DNA of 64,000 nt from Agarophyton chilense (lineage: Eukaryota; Rhodophyta; Florideophyceae; Gracilariales; Gracilariaceae). The stretch covers positions 372,001 to 436,000 of the forward strand of contig JARGXX010000025.1 of NCBI GenBank assembly GCA_030374765.1, in the 5' to 3' direction. Shown here one piece after another: positions 1 to 9,558 of this stretch (position 1 is the stretch's first letter; every line of letters begins with the position of its first letter). A model generated the notes under the pieces. The model worked only from the letters and a program-made list of their open reading frames with translations, made no database searches and was not told the origin of the DNA. Made by a program: the position numbers and the translations under genes.

Positions 1-356
1 CTGGTATTGTAGATTATCTACAGTACTTGGGATTTTTGCGCTTTCACGGCATCCGTGCACTGCCCCGAGGCTTATTTTTTTGGAGACCTCCAAGATCATG
101 ATCTTTTCAAACGCAGAGAAATGATTCGCTTCGACTCTTATTGATGAACACTGCGGTATTCAGTTCTGTGGGTTCAGTTTCTCGACCTCGCGTGAAGTAA
201 CGGAAGAGTTTCCGCCCATGTCTACATTGGAGTTCTATGATAAACGCTGCCCGTAGATAATCGCTAATCATATCTTTCTGTTGTCCATGTTGCACGCTGC
301 ATCGTACCATCACTGGCAAAACAATACCCCCTGCAATCTTGAACCGAGCAGGAACA
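1..356. other. Upstream region of the hydrolase gene, no gene seen
   Basis: No reading frame here resembles a known protein. The stretch is the presumed promoter and leader of the hydrolase gene that starts at 357. I see no clear TATA box or repeat. Confidence 0.4.
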
Positions 357-1694
357 ATGACATACTCAAAGTCAGCGTATATCATCTCACCGTTGATGAC
401 ATCCAAACCCCGCCCTGATACCAAAAGACGAAAACCACCCGTCTTTTTTACTGCCGCTTTTCAGCGAATGCTTCGTCAGAGGTCATGGTCCCAGCGCATA
501 AAAACAGCGCTTACCATCTCATCGTTTGTGCTTAAGGATGTAGCATGGTGGCTCAGCGAAGGCATATGGCACATTCCTAGCACTCTTTCAGCTGCAAAAA
601 ACCGCACCACATTCTATCTCGCCGGTGACGGTGAATCACCGGCTTTGGATATATATGCTCCATCCGGAATGGACGAATACGTCCTAGGGAAGCTACACAA
701 CTTTCGAGAGCCTGGCTGCCCAGACCAAGACCTTTCCAAACCGATTGTCTTGTACGTTCATGGTGGAGCCTGGGGTTCTGGGCATCCCTCCCATTATTCC
801 CAATTGGCCGCCAAAATTGTAGACGCAACGCAATCCACTGTGTTTGTTCTATCCTATGGTCTTTACCCAAAAGCAGTAATGTCAGAACAGGCGGAACAAG
901 TCACGACAGCACTGCTTAGAATTCGATTTTCTTTCCCGTCTCGGAAGGTGATCGTGGTAGCTCACTCGTCAGGAGCCCATATTACATCGCTTGCATTACT
1001 AAAAGAGGCCGAAAAAGAACGGCCTTTGCTCTTGGCGGACGTTGTCATGTTCACAGCAGGGCCTTTCCACTTGATGCACCATTTTCTTTTTGAATCTCAC
1101 AGGGGAATCGCCCTGGTTTCGCCCATGTTACCAGCAGCCCTAGCCGAAACCGATCACAGAAGGTTTGACGAGCTGTCACCAACAATCATTGCTGAAAGAT
1201 TTCCGAGATCGCTGGAAAGCGACTCTACTTTTACCATATCGGCATTGGAAGGAGCGCTTCCAGCGAAAAACATTTACTTGCCAGACCCAAGAGGTGGAAC
1301 GCACAAGGTACCGTTTCCTAAGACGTACATCATGACATCAACATGTGACACAGTGGTGCCCATGTACAGCTCGCTTCGTTTCGCTGCAGCGCTGCGAAAG
1401 ATTGGTCTGGCTTGTGACCTTCTAGTTTACGATTTTGTAGCGCACACAGACTGGGTGCTCGATTGGTCAGCGGTGACAAGACCGCGCGAAAAGAGTGATA
1501 TTCTTGACATAGATAAATCCGATCATCATAGAAGGATGTCATGTATCGCCCACCTAGGTGGAAAAGAAATCGCCTCTCTTATGAAAGAAGATGAACAATC
1601 ATTGGGAACTTTTGCCCAAGTTCGTGACATCTTGCGCGTAATTAAAGCCGTAGCCTCAGGAAGTCAAGCTAATCAGAATGAAGAAAAGGCGTGA
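357..1694 (+). CDS. Alpha/beta-hydrolase, isoprenylcysteine methylesterase-like
   Basis: A 445-residue alpha/beta-hydrolase. The oxyanion-hole signature HGGAW lies at about residues 135-139. The nucleophile elbow AHSSGAH puts the catalytic serine at about 204. A likely acid Asp is at about 331 (STCDTVVP) and the catalytic His at about 363 (FVAHTDW). The HGG motif, the SYGLYP segment and the spacing resemble the prenylcysteine alpha-carboxyl methylesterase (ICME) branch of the esterase/lipase family, which demethylates prenylated proteins at endomembranes. The substrate is inferred; a general carboxylesterase is the alternative. The frame is open upstream to a TTG at 339, but the first ATG is at 357; a second in-frame ATG at 396 is also possible. 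No intron is evident. It converges with the complex I assembly-factor gene, with 276 bases between their ends. Confidence 0.8.
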   Translation: MTYSKSAYIISPLMTSKPRPDTKRRKPPVFFTAAFQRMLRQRSWSQRIKTALTISSFVLKDVAWWLSEGIWHIPSTLSAAKNRTTFYLAGDGESPALDIYAPSGMDEYVLGKLHNFREPGCPDQDLSKPIVLYVHGGAWGSGHPSHYSQLAAKIVDATQSTVFVLSYGLYPKAVMSEQAEQVTTALLRIRFSFPSRKVIVVAHSSGAHITSLALLKEAEKERPLLLADVVMFTAGPFHLMHHFLFESHRGIALVSPMLPAALAETDHRRFDELSPTIIAERFPRSLESDSTFTISALEGALPAKNIYLPDPRGGTHKVPFPKTYIMTSTCDTVVPMYSSLRFAAALRKIGLACDLLVYDFVAHTDWVLDWSAVTRPREKSDILDIDKSDHHRRMSCIAHLGGKEIASLMKEDEQSLGTFAQVRDILRVIKAVASGSQANQNEEKA

Positions 1695-1970
1695 ATGGCA
1701 ATGATAAGGTATACGGCTCCAAAACGGCGAATTCACAAAGAGTCCGCGCTACCCATTAAACGTTCACATTTACACCTCAAACCGGGTATCGTTGATCTCA
1801 AGTATAGATGTGTACAGCTAGGCAGCTTTAAGTTGCTTTTCTTCGTGTAGGAGTAGGAGTCCAAGATCCAGGTTGGAAATCATCTCCGGCGCCCTGCCAC
1901 AACACAAAAAAGAAGAGGGAATCACGTCAGAACTATAATCAGAGACAGGGAACGTGAATCGTTCGCGTTC

Positions 1971-2525
1971 TTAAGAAACAAAAAGCCTAGGTCTGATATG
2001 AATTGATTTTCGACGCACCTGTGGCTCTTCTGCGGAGTTTCTCCCTTTGCCGCTCTCACTGTCATACTCATATTTAGAGGTTGGTACTAATCCAGGATTA
2101 AAATCAGATGCAGAAGCAGGGGACGCGGCTTTCGAAAGCTGTACCATTACCTTTTCCCGTCTGCTCGCTTGAGCCTCTGACCTCGATTGACCTCTTAGTG
2201 TTCCAGAGAATTGCCGAATACGTTGTTTTTCGTCCTCGGCCTCAATTACTGCCACGCGTTGGGCAAGTGCCTCGTTACGCTGCTTTGAGTCGTGGATTTC
2301 TTCATCCGTTGGCACTCCATTGCGTCTGTTATGCAGCCATGCCCACCATTCTACGGGCATTCGATCCGAAGAGTGAAGAATGTTTTTGTCCTTGTACTCA
2401 ACGTATCGGCGTTCTGGTTTTCCTTTCTCAATAAATTCCGAATAGAACAAATGGTGCTCGTCCTCTCCCACCAACCTTCTTGATTTCAACCAGTCCCATG
2501 CTCTTGATAGACGAGTCCTCCACAT
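1971..2525 (-). CDS. NDUFAF2: Complex I assembly factor NDUFAF2-like (NDUFA12 family)
   Basis: A 184-residue protein of the NDUFA12/B17.2 family. The diagnostic part is residues 19-77: an LVGEDEHHLFYSE segment, an ERRYVEY strand, then PVEWWAWLHNRRN followed by PTDEEI. That last pair is the family's conserved E-W-x-A-W-L and P-T-x-E-E-I block. The long charged tail (about 78-184, KR/E/S-rich) without the compact NDUFA12 ending, and the PTxEEI motif, fit the assembly factor NDUFAF2 (mimitin, B17.2L) better than the structural subunit. It should act in the mitochondrial matrix during complex I assembly. No strong presequence is seen, though the first 18 residues are basic and amphipathic (WRTRLSRAWDWLKSRR). 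The frame continues one codon upstream to a GTG; ATG 2525 is chosen. Confidence 0.78.
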   Translation of the reverse strand: MWRTRLSRAWDWLKSRRLVGEDEHHLFYSEFIEKGKPERRYVEYKDKNILHSSDRMPVEWWAWLHNRRNGVPTDEEIHDSKQRNEALAQRVAVIEAEDEKQRIRQFSGTLRGQSRSEAQASRREKVMVQLSKAASPASASDFNPGLVPTSKYEYDSESGKGRNSAEEPQVRRKSIHIRPRLFVS

Positions 2526-3272
2526 CACAAGAGAAGAGAAAAAAATGTTTCACAATAACAGAAATTCAATCCATCCACTGCCGCGTGTCTTGTGCGCTGT
2601 TGCAGGTTATTTCGTCGAACGAAGACGACGTGGGCAAGAATAGTCTCCTTGGTTTTCGGGTCGCAGCGGCAAGAACGCGACATATAAGCCTTTTCTGGCA
2701 AAAATTACAAATCAGCCAAATCTACACGAAAACTAAGGAGTATCTCAGAGTGGGAATGAAAGAATTACGAGTTCGCCTAAGGGTTTAACTACAAGGGTAG
2801 CTAGCAATTCTAACCCTTTCGATGATGTTCTAGAAAACACCCTCACACGGCTGCACGCTCGCGAGCATGTGACAAAAGCGATTACGGAAATCATTGTGGG
2901 TCGTTCTACCTTCGAACATTACGAAATCAGTGCACGTTCAGTGTGATGCCCATTTTTCTTGAAACCCGATTATCAATGTCACACTACCTTACCGGGGGCT
3001 AATTAACGCTCGCAAATTAGTAGCTGGGACTCGTGAAACAAATCCAGGTTTCCGCCGCTTGAAAACCAAAATGCATTCGTGATGCCCGCAAACCCGTTGG
3101 GTCCTCTCTACCATTTACTGCTCTCCTGTCATATTCCGATATACGGAGACAAAAAAAAAACAACTGCCATCGTCTATTTTCATGGAGTAGCATTTCCGAA
3201 GCAAAGCCGCAGTGGTCAATTAGACAGATTTCAAGATCAATTCTCACTTCTTAGATTAATGTGACTTCGTTC
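2526..3272. other. Intergenic region between NDUFAF2-like and HSP90C genes
   Basis: This 747-base stretch holds the promoter and leader of the NDUFAF2-like gene (leftward) and the 3' flank of HSP90C. Short open frames on both strands show no protein signature. I see no repeat or RNA gene. Confidence 0.45.
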
Positions 3273-5669
3273 TTACTCTACGATTTCTGTGTCTGCTTTC
3301 TGTACCTTTTCCTCCTTTTCATCCTTGATGTCGATCTTGCTCATATCCATTTCCACCCCCGCTTGATCAGAGAGATCCTTTATCTTTGCCTCTATGTTCT
3401 TCGCAGTAACTTCTGCTGGTTCATCTTCAAGCGATGGCGCGGGTTCTTGTTTTGGAGGAACCACAACTTCCGGGGCCTCAACGTTGGGTGACACCAGGGA
3501 GCTGACACGTTTGGCGAATTTGTTGATGTCATCGAGGGGGAACCCAGCCGTGAGCAGAGCCAATTCGTAGACAAGCATGCAAGTTTGCTTCAATTGTTTG
3601 TCCTCGCCGGCTACACCTTCCAGCTGTGTCTTGATGTCTTTCACTATGGGATGCCTTGGATTAATATCGAGCGTTCGTGCCTTAGCCAAGAAAGAAGCCA
3701 TTCCAGGGTCAGTTGGAGAGCTTGCGCCGACTTCCCTCATATATCTTTCCATAGTAGGTGAAATTCCGAATGAAGATTGAGTTATCGTGGACACCGATTC
3801 CGTCAGACGATCACTGATTTCTACTTTACCGACCTTGTCTGAGAGCAGATTAGTCATATACTCACAGACGGCCTTGAAATCTTCTGCCAGAACCTTGTCG
3901 GCCTCCTTTTCCTCGTCAGATTTCAGCTCCTCTAGATCTAAATCTTCCTTGGAGACATCAACAAACTTGTAGGAAGTGTTTTGTTCATCACCTTCCTTCC
4001 GCTTCGTTTCGAAAGAGCCGATGTTCTGCACGGCGATTTCATCTACTGGCTCCAACAAGAACAGAACCTCATAGCCGAGTTTGCGGAGACGTTCCATGGC
4101 TGGAGCTGATTCCCCTGCTGCTCGGGATTCAGCAGTCACGTAGTAGATGCACTTCTGATTCTCCTTCATCCTCGCCACGTAACCTTCCAGATCAGTGAGT
4201 TTGTCCGTGCTGTTCGTGGATGACCACAGAGCAAGCTTCGCCAGTTCCTTGAAGTGATCGCGCTCTTCGATAATACCTGCCTTCAAGTAGCGGCCGAAAT
4301 GGTCCCAGAATTTTTCAAAGTCGTCGTTTTCTCGTTTCTTGATAGTCTTAAACATGTCGACGGCCTTTCTCACCAAACGCTTGGATATGATTCGGAGAAC
4401 ACGACTCTTCTGCAAAATTTCACGGCTGACGTTGAGGGGCAAGTCTTCTGAATCAATGACACCTCTCAAAAAACACAGCCATCTCGGCAGAATGTCTTCG
4501 AAGTTGTCGGAGATGAAGACCCTCTTCACGTACAGTCTGAGCTGTCGCCCCTCATCAGGGAACATATTCTGACGGAATTCCGGCGGAAGTGTCTTCGGAC
4601 AATAAAGAAGAGCACGGAACTCGACGTCGCCCTCGACAGCAAAGTGAGTATGAGCGAGTGGTGGGTTGAAATCACGTGCAATACTCTTGTAGAACTCTTC
4701 ATACTCGTTCTCCTGAACTTCTTTCGGTTTACGCATCCAAAGAGGCTTCGTCTTATTGACCTGAGACCAACTTTCCTCAGTCCTTGGAACGCGCTTCATT
4801 TTCTGTTTGCCTTCATCGTCTTTCTCATCTCCATCTGGAACTTCGTCGAACTCTGTACGACTCTCCCAACCGTAAACAGGGAATTGGATGAATTCCGAGT
4901 ACCGCTTCATGAGATCAATGAGCTTCGTGTTCTCCAAAAGCTCCTTGCATCCTTCCTTGACATGCAAGACGATGCGAGTGCCCGACCCACCCTTGAGCGG
5001 CTCTGAGTCGTCTTCAGAAATAGTGAAGGAGTTGCTTGCAGACGATTCCCAGCGGTATTGCTTAGAGTTCGCGTCAGTAAATGACTTCGAAATGACAGTG
5101 ACCTGATCAGCAACGAGGTAAGCCGAGTAAAATCCTACACCAAACTGACCAATGAGTGACATATCGCTAGATCCGTTATCACCAAGTGCCTCAAGGAACT
5201 TGGAAGTTCCCGATGTTGCTATGGAGCCAAGATTATTGATCAACTCCTGGCGGGTCATACCAACTCCGTAATCCTCAACCGTAATAGTTCCTGCATCCTT
5301 GTCAGCCTTGACATAAATCTCAGGTGGATCAGCTCCGGATCCAGTACTGAGGGACAGAAAGCGCTTCTTATCACATGCATCCGATGAATTGCTCACCAAC
5401 TCACGAAGGAAGACTTCCTTGTTGGAGTATAGTGAGTTGATGATAAGATTCATAACGCGGCTGACCTCAGCCTGGAACTCAAAAGTCTCGGAAGAAGCAG
5501 CAGTGGGCTCCGCAACTGTATCGGCGGCCATGTGCACTGCGACGCGGCATCTTCGCGAAGGCGGCAAGCGAGCACTGACTGGGGTTGCTCTAAGTGGATT
5601 GCAAATGAAAGTGGAGCGCAACCCGCGTGGGGTGATAGCAGCCACCGACGGAGGGACAAAAGCCGGCAT
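3273..5669 (-). CDS. HSP90C: Plastid HSP90 chaperone (HSP90C)
   Basis: A 798-residue single-exon HSP90. The ATPase signatures are intact: RELVSNSSDA (catalytic Glu about 90 and ATP/Mg-binding Asn about 94), EDYGVGM (132-138), LGSIATSGT (147-155) and GQFGVGFYSAYLV (174-186). A charged linker, the middle domain (NVSREILQKS) and a C-terminal dimerisation domain follow. The opening FEFQAEVSRVMNLI matches the organellar HSP90C group rather than cytosolic or ER forms; the tail has neither MEEVD nor KDEL. The first about 48 residues (start MPAFVPPSV, rich in S/T/R/P, ending near RVAVHMAA) look like a red-algal plastid transit peptide. An upstream extension to a GTG at 5735 would add a hydrophobic stretch, but it lacks an ATG, so 5669 is chosen. 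The gene shares a divergent promoter containing a heat-shock element. Confidence 0.93.
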   Translation of the reverse strand: MPAFVPPSVAAITPRGLRSTFICNPLRATPVSARLPPSRRCRVAVHMAADTVAEPTAASSETFEFQAEVSRVMNLIINSLYSNKEVFLRELVSNSSDACDKKRFLSLSTGSGADPPEIYVKADKDAGTITVEDYGVGMTRQELINNLGSIATSGTSKFLEALGDNGSSDMSLIGQFGVGFYSAYLVADQVTVISKSFTDANSKQYRWESSASNSFTISEDDSEPLKGGSGTRIVLHVKEGCKELLENTKLIDLMKRYSEFIQFPVYGWESRTEFDEVPDGDEKDDEGKQKMKRVPRTEESWSQVNKTKPLWMRKPKEVQENEYEEFYKSIARDFNPPLAHTHFAVEGDVEFRALLYCPKTLPPEFRQNMFPDEGRQLRLYVKRVFISDNFEDILPRWLCFLRGVIDSEDLPLNVSREILQKSRVLRIISKRLVRKAVDMFKTIKKRENDDFEKFWDHFGRYLKAGIIEERDHFKELAKLALWSSTNSTDKLTDLEGYVARMKENQKCIYYVTAESRAAGESAPAMERLRKLGYEVLFLLEPVDEIAVQNIGSFETKRKEGDEQNTSYKFVDVSKEDLDLEELKSDEEKEADKVLAEDFKAVCEYMTNLLSDKVGKVEISDRLTESVSTITQSSFGISPTMERYMREVGASSPTDPGMASFLAKARTLDINPRHPIVKDIKTQLEGVAGEDKQLKQTCMLVYELALLTAGFPLDDINKFAKRVSSLVSPNVEAPEVVVPPKQEPAPSLEDEPAEVTAKNIEAKIKDLSDQAGVEMDMSKIDIKDEKEEKVQKADTEIVE

Positions 5670-5919
5670 CGGGGAAAGAAATATCTGAGAGAGAGGCGAT
5701 GCACACCACAAGGCCAGAACAAGGAAAAAGAGCACGGGCCGAATGGGAACGGTGGCTAAGAGAACTTGCGAGTATCTATATGTACATCGGCGTGAGGCGC
5801 CGCCGGTAAAGCTGTTGTGATGTACCTCGGTGACGACTGCGTTTCCGAGCCCCTTTCACAGGTTTTCGGGGATCAAACATTGATCTCGGTTAAGGCCGGC
5901 TAGGCCAATGAAAACAGCA

Positions 5920-5962
5920 CACGTGAAGCTTGCGAAATTTCTGGAACTCCACATAACACGTG
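5920..5962. promoter_or_regulatory. Paired CACGTG boxes flanking the heat-shock element
   Basis: CACGTG occurs at 5920-5925 and again at 5957-5962, one on each side of the heat-shock element. This hexamer is bound by bHLH or bZIP factors in plants and fungi. Two copies within 43 bases in an otherwise ordinary promoter suggest a compact regulatory module. Confidence 0.4.
5934..5946. promoter_or_regulatory. Heat-shock element, three inverted GAA units
   Basis: The 13 bases GAAATTTCTGGAA fit GAAnnTTCnnGAA exactly, the minimal trimeric binding site for heat-shock factor. It lies 265 bases upstream of the HSP90C start codon, where stress induction of a chaperone gene would be expected. A further GAA at 5925-5927 is out of register by one base. 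Function is inferred from the consensus. Confidence 0.65.
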
Positions 5963-6337
5963 GCATGCGTGTAATTCAATCGTACGACGTGGGGCCTAAA
6001 AATGCACCGCTCGCTCTATCGGGCCGCGGTGACAAAGCGCTGTCGACGTCATTGTGTATACGTGTATGTGTTTAAATCGGAGGCCAGTGGCTGCAATCTG
6101 AGCTGCCGCCAAAACCATGCACTATGAACCGAAACTGCGAAGCCTTGTGCGCCGCCGGCCAAATATCGGTGTACAGCCCGCGACACCTCTGACTACCGTC
6201 GTACACAGGCTCTCAGGGGGCGCGCTCATCTTCCCTTTCTTGTTCGCTTTTACGCCTCACTCCCTCGTAGCAAGCGCGTGCTCCGCGCATCACACCCCCC
6301 GTCAGATGATCCGACCCCGTTCCGCTACATCATTGTC

Positions 6338-7945
6338 ATGAGCTCCTCCTTTCCCACCAGCTGGGAACCATACGGTTCTTCGCAGCAGAATGCCAACCTA
6401 GCCTGGCGCCGCAACGCCGCTTTGCCCTCCCAACAGGCCCCCCCACTCACAACGCGATGGCAATCCACGCAAGATGCAACACAGCCTTCTCCGCTTCCTT
6501 CCCTCGACCCTTCGCAGCGGTTGGCCCCCGATTTAAACGCATTCCAGGCCAATGACCGCGAACAAAAGTCCGTCGCCAGGTTTGAATCCATCAGAGAAGA
6601 AATACAACACGTTACCGCTCAACTGCGTCAGCTCAATGCCAATATTGAAACTCTCAGAGGCTCTCAGGCGCAGCCTTTCCCAGCGCTCATTGGGGAGGTG
6701 GGGCGTCTCAGTCAACTCATCAGCGAGCTCCTGCAACGACCAGGCGTCCACGGTTCCCAATCAAACATCCAGTTTGCCATGGCCTCGGAGAAGCGAATTA
6801 TGGATACCGTTTTGGCCATGACTGACGCTGTCGCCGGTGTCCAAACTTCCTGCGCCTCGTTTATTCCTCGACTCGATTCGGGTCTGGCATCAGTGGAGAG
6901 GCTTGTTCATACTACAACTAGTACTGTTGCAACAGACGTTCCAAAATGGTTTGAAATGGCATTTCGCCAAATGACTGCCCATCACGTCGCCCCAATGCTC
7001 ATGGAGTCAGAAAAACGACTATCGCGCCAGTTCGAAACAACATTCGCCGATATGGTGACAGGAATTGAGAAGCATGTCAGCATGGCAGTGAGTAATGGCG
7101 TGGCGCAAGTTCTAAACAGGATTTCGTTGGAGCAGAAACTCGGCGTCCCGCCGTCGGCCAATCTTATTGCAGCTAACGAAATAGGCGACACGCAGCCCCG
7201 AAGCAAAACTGAAAGCATACCTGACAAGAATTCTTTCGTAAAACAAACGCCAAAAGAAACTCCTGTCGCTGGACCCGTCAACATTTCTACGACTACACTT
7301 CCTGGTCATGTGCCCCTCACTTCAGAGCCACTGCCTTCCCAGCGTGCTAAAAGCGGGGAACAAGTTCAACCTGTTGCCAGCGAAACCGATGTTCCCAAAG
7401 CAACAAGCCCATTTCAAACTGCCCTTAATTCGAAAACAAAGGCTGCATTCAACCGGGACGCCCAGGCTAATGATACTATTGCCGCAGAAACGAAACTAAA
7501 ACCCTCACCGCCAACCCAGAATAGAGTTGCTCACTTGGATTCAAAAAAAATCCCCGAACAAGCGCCCGTCCGAAAGGAAGAAGATTCTACAGTGGATGAA
7601 ATTGATATCTTTGAAGAAAGTGAAATCCAAAAGAAAGCCAAATCATCAAAAACTAAGGGGAAAGAAGCAACTCAGCGTCAAAATGGTAAACAGGGAGCCC
7701 GGCCAGCAAGACAACAGAAGCAGCAACATACAGAGCCAAGTGCTCACTCTGATACAGAAAGCTCAGAATCCAAAGAACCATCCGACGAAGAGGGTGAAGA
7801 AGAATCCGAGTGGGAGTGCGATGAATCCGACGCTGGTTCCCAGTCGTCTGGGGGCTCTCAAGGGGCCCAAGGGCATGATCGTTCAAGCTCAAAGAGATTA
7901 AAGCGATCATTCGTAAGGCGTTCGAAGCGGCGAAGACGAGCATAA
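6338..7945 (+). CDS. Unknown coiled-coil protein with acidic and basic tail
   Basis: I do not recognise this 535-residue protein. Residues 1-70 are P/Q/S-rich and disordered. Residues about 71-110 (from NDREQKSVARFE) form a likely coiled coil, followed by more amphipathic helix to about 270 with regularly spaced hydrophobics. Residues 280-430 are low-complexity linker. The C-terminus has an acidic stretch (SDEEGEEESEWE region, about 470-500) and ends in a strongly basic cluster (KRLKRSFVRRSKRRRRA) that looks like a nuclear localisation signal. A scaffold or chromatin-linked role is plausible but unproven. The frame is open upstream to 6278 without an ATG; MSSSF at 6338 is chosen. It is divergent from HSP90C. 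Confidence 0.7.
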   Translation: MSSSFPTSWEPYGSSQQNANLAWRRNAALPSQQAPPLTTRWQSTQDATQPSPLPSLDPSQRLAPDLNAFQANDREQKSVARFESIREEIQHVTAQLRQLNANIETLRGSQAQPFPALIGEVGRLSQLISELLQRPGVHGSQSNIQFAMASEKRIMDTVLAMTDAVAGVQTSCASFIPRLDSGLASVERLVHTTTSTVATDVPKWFEMAFRQMTAHHVAPMLMESEKRLSRQFETTFADMVTGIEKHVSMAVSNGVAQVLNRISLEQKLGVPPSANLIAANEIGDTQPRSKTESIPDKNSFVKQTPKETPVAGPVNISTTTLPGHVPLTSEPLPSQRAKSGEQVQPVASETDVPKATSPFQTALNSKTKAAFNRDAQANDTIAAETKLKPSPPTQNRVAHLDSKKIPEQAPVRKEEDSTVDEIDIFEESEIQKKAKSSKTKGKEATQRQNGKQGARPARQQKQQHTEPSAHSDTESSESKEPSDEEGEEESEWECDESDAGSQSSGGSQGAQGHDRSSSKRLKRSFVRRSKRRRRA

Positions 7946-8916
7946 GAATTTTACTATGGTATGCAAGATTTTGCATCAAAATGCATACAAACATGCATGT
8001 TACTAAAGAAACATCCATCAACTGCCCTTCTAGTATAAACCCCGAGTCAGGACAAGTTCATATATCTGGGCGATGGGCCAATGGTCGGGGAGTCGATGGG
8101 CTGTATGCATACAAAAGGCACAACTAGGAAATCCTTAAGAGCTGTTTTGCGAACAAATCCGAAGGACCCATGTTCAATAGATCCGTAAAACTACAAAGTG
8201 AGCTACTTTGTAAAAACCTTGTGATGTAGAAAAAATTCCACGATGTGGAATACAAAACGTCGTTGTCCCGACTATCAGAATGATTTTTTAGTCTATAATG
8301 GTTCTAAGGTACTAAATACATTTCGAACTGACTTTTATATACGTGATGTGCCAGTGCTGAGTTTTTTCCACACAATGAGATAATAACAGTTTTCGCTTAA
8401 CAAGCATAGTATATTCGCTTTAGATTCGTTGCCTTTTGCATATCTGAGGAAGAGGAAGCTGTTGGATTTGATGCAGGTTGACTGGGTACGATTCTCAAAG
8501 TCAGCGTGATACCCGCAAGCGATATGCTTTCTCTGCTCCACCACGCTCGCCCGCAATAGCCCCAAAAAAAAACTACTTTTGTATTGTATCGGCAGTAGAC
8601 TTGCGGCAATTGAATTCACTCTTTATCATTATTACTAAAAGTATTCGTGCTTAATTCCCGATATTCACTTTGGTTCTCGTTCCTTTGTATTGCATTTGCA
8701 AAGGTAGATCGAGAAATACTTTTCTCATGCTCTTCGATTCTTGCACCGGCTGCGGTCTCATGGGCGGCGATGGAAGTCATTGTATCAAAACGGTCGTGAG
8801 TTCTATATAAAAGCGGTTCTCACTCATCAGAAGGGTCCGAAATGTCTGAGGTGCAGTCTTGTCCCTCTTGACAAATACCATACGCAGGGTTGGTACAAGC
8901 AGCAAGTGAACAACCG
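7946..8916. other. Intergenic region, no gene supported
   Basis: A 971-base AT-leaning spacer between the convergent coiled-coil and membrane-protein genes. One short palindrome (ttccacgatgtggaa, about 8236-8250) is visible. Open frames here are short and look random. Confidence 0.45.
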
Positions 8917-9558
8917 TCAACTCGATGTGACTGGAAGAAGTACCTCTCTTTCACCGTCTCCCTCTCCTGAAGAGTCCAGGGGATTAGCCTGTTCTGGTAC
9001 GAGATATCCGACACAAAGCTTTAGAAAGAGAAAAGGTACGAACCACTCTAAACCTGGTGTTGGCTTCCATACGTACAAGTCCAAAAAATATGCAACCATA
9101 AACGTGAGCATAGCTTCAACTCGTTTTAGATAGAGCGGGGCAAACAAAACGATTGCCGCAGAGCACAGCAACCATCCACCCAACTGAATCACGTACCAAG
9201 CATTCCATCCTCGGAACAACAAAGAAACTATAACCACATGCGCAAGGTGCAAACAGACAAACACGAAATGGTCAGCGGCAGAACGACCCTCTCGATGATA
9301 CCATTGTTTACAACTCTGGGTGAAATTGCTCAGAACACCACCCCACAGATCGAAAGCGAGGAAAGCGTAAACAACAAGTTGGAGCAGGCCACGCAAAAGC
9401 GAAAGTTGCAGCGCACGATAGCAAAGAAGGAACGTGAATATGGCGGGGGGCAGGAATTGTATGCGAAGTTCAGCGGAGGTCGCGGTTGGTCCTATCATAG
9501 ATCCCAGAACCCCGAGAATTCCCGGAAGCGGCGTTTCAGAAACGGTTGACTGCGACAT
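8917..9558 (-). CDS. Conserved-looking polytopic membrane protein, unknown function
   Basis: A 213-residue hydrophobic protein with about five or six membrane segments, near residues 34-50, 55-73, 97-115, 120-141, 148-163 and 172-187. A polar loop after the second segment carries AFDLWGGVLSNFTQSCKQW and YHREGRSAADH, and the next segment has His at about 97, 104 and 107. That pattern of conserved-looking W, H and R residues resembles small uncharacterised bacterial-type membrane proteins, but I cannot name a family. The C-terminus is short and acidic. The ATG at 9558 is clear. A second open frame overlapping its start upstream (9536-9883) appears non-coding. Confidence 0.65.
   Translation of the reverse strand: MSQSTVSETPLPGILGVLGSMIGPTATSAELRIQFLPPAIFTFLLCYRALQLSLLRGLLQLVVYAFLAFDLWGGVLSNFTQSCKQWYHREGRSAADHFVFVCLHLAHVVIVSLLFRGWNAWYVIQLGGWLLCSAAIVLFAPLYLKRVEAMLTFMVAYFLDLYVWKPTPGLEWFVPFLFLKLCVGYLVPEQANPLDSSGEGDGEREVLLPVTSS

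Larger units (their letters stand above)
5670..6337. promoter_or_regulatory. Divergent promoter, HSP90C (left) and coiled-coil gene (right)
   Basis: This 668-base spacer separates two oppositely oriented start codons. It contains a CCAAT box (5905-5909), two CACGTG palindromes (5920-5925, 5957-5962) and a perfect heat-shock element between them. A TATA-like stretch (tatctatatg, around 5773-5782) lies about 105 bases before the HSP90C start. The right half, nearer the coiled-coil gene, is C-rich without a recognised box. Confidence 0.6.

Noticed and set aside
5670-5735. N-terminal extension of HSP90C with a hydrophobic, signal-peptide-like stretch
   Set aside because: It would need a GTG start; the ATG at 5669 gives a good transit peptide on its own.
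8741-9133. 130-codon plus-strand frame
   Set aside because: It overlaps the well-supported membrane-protein gene on the other strand and shows no protein features.
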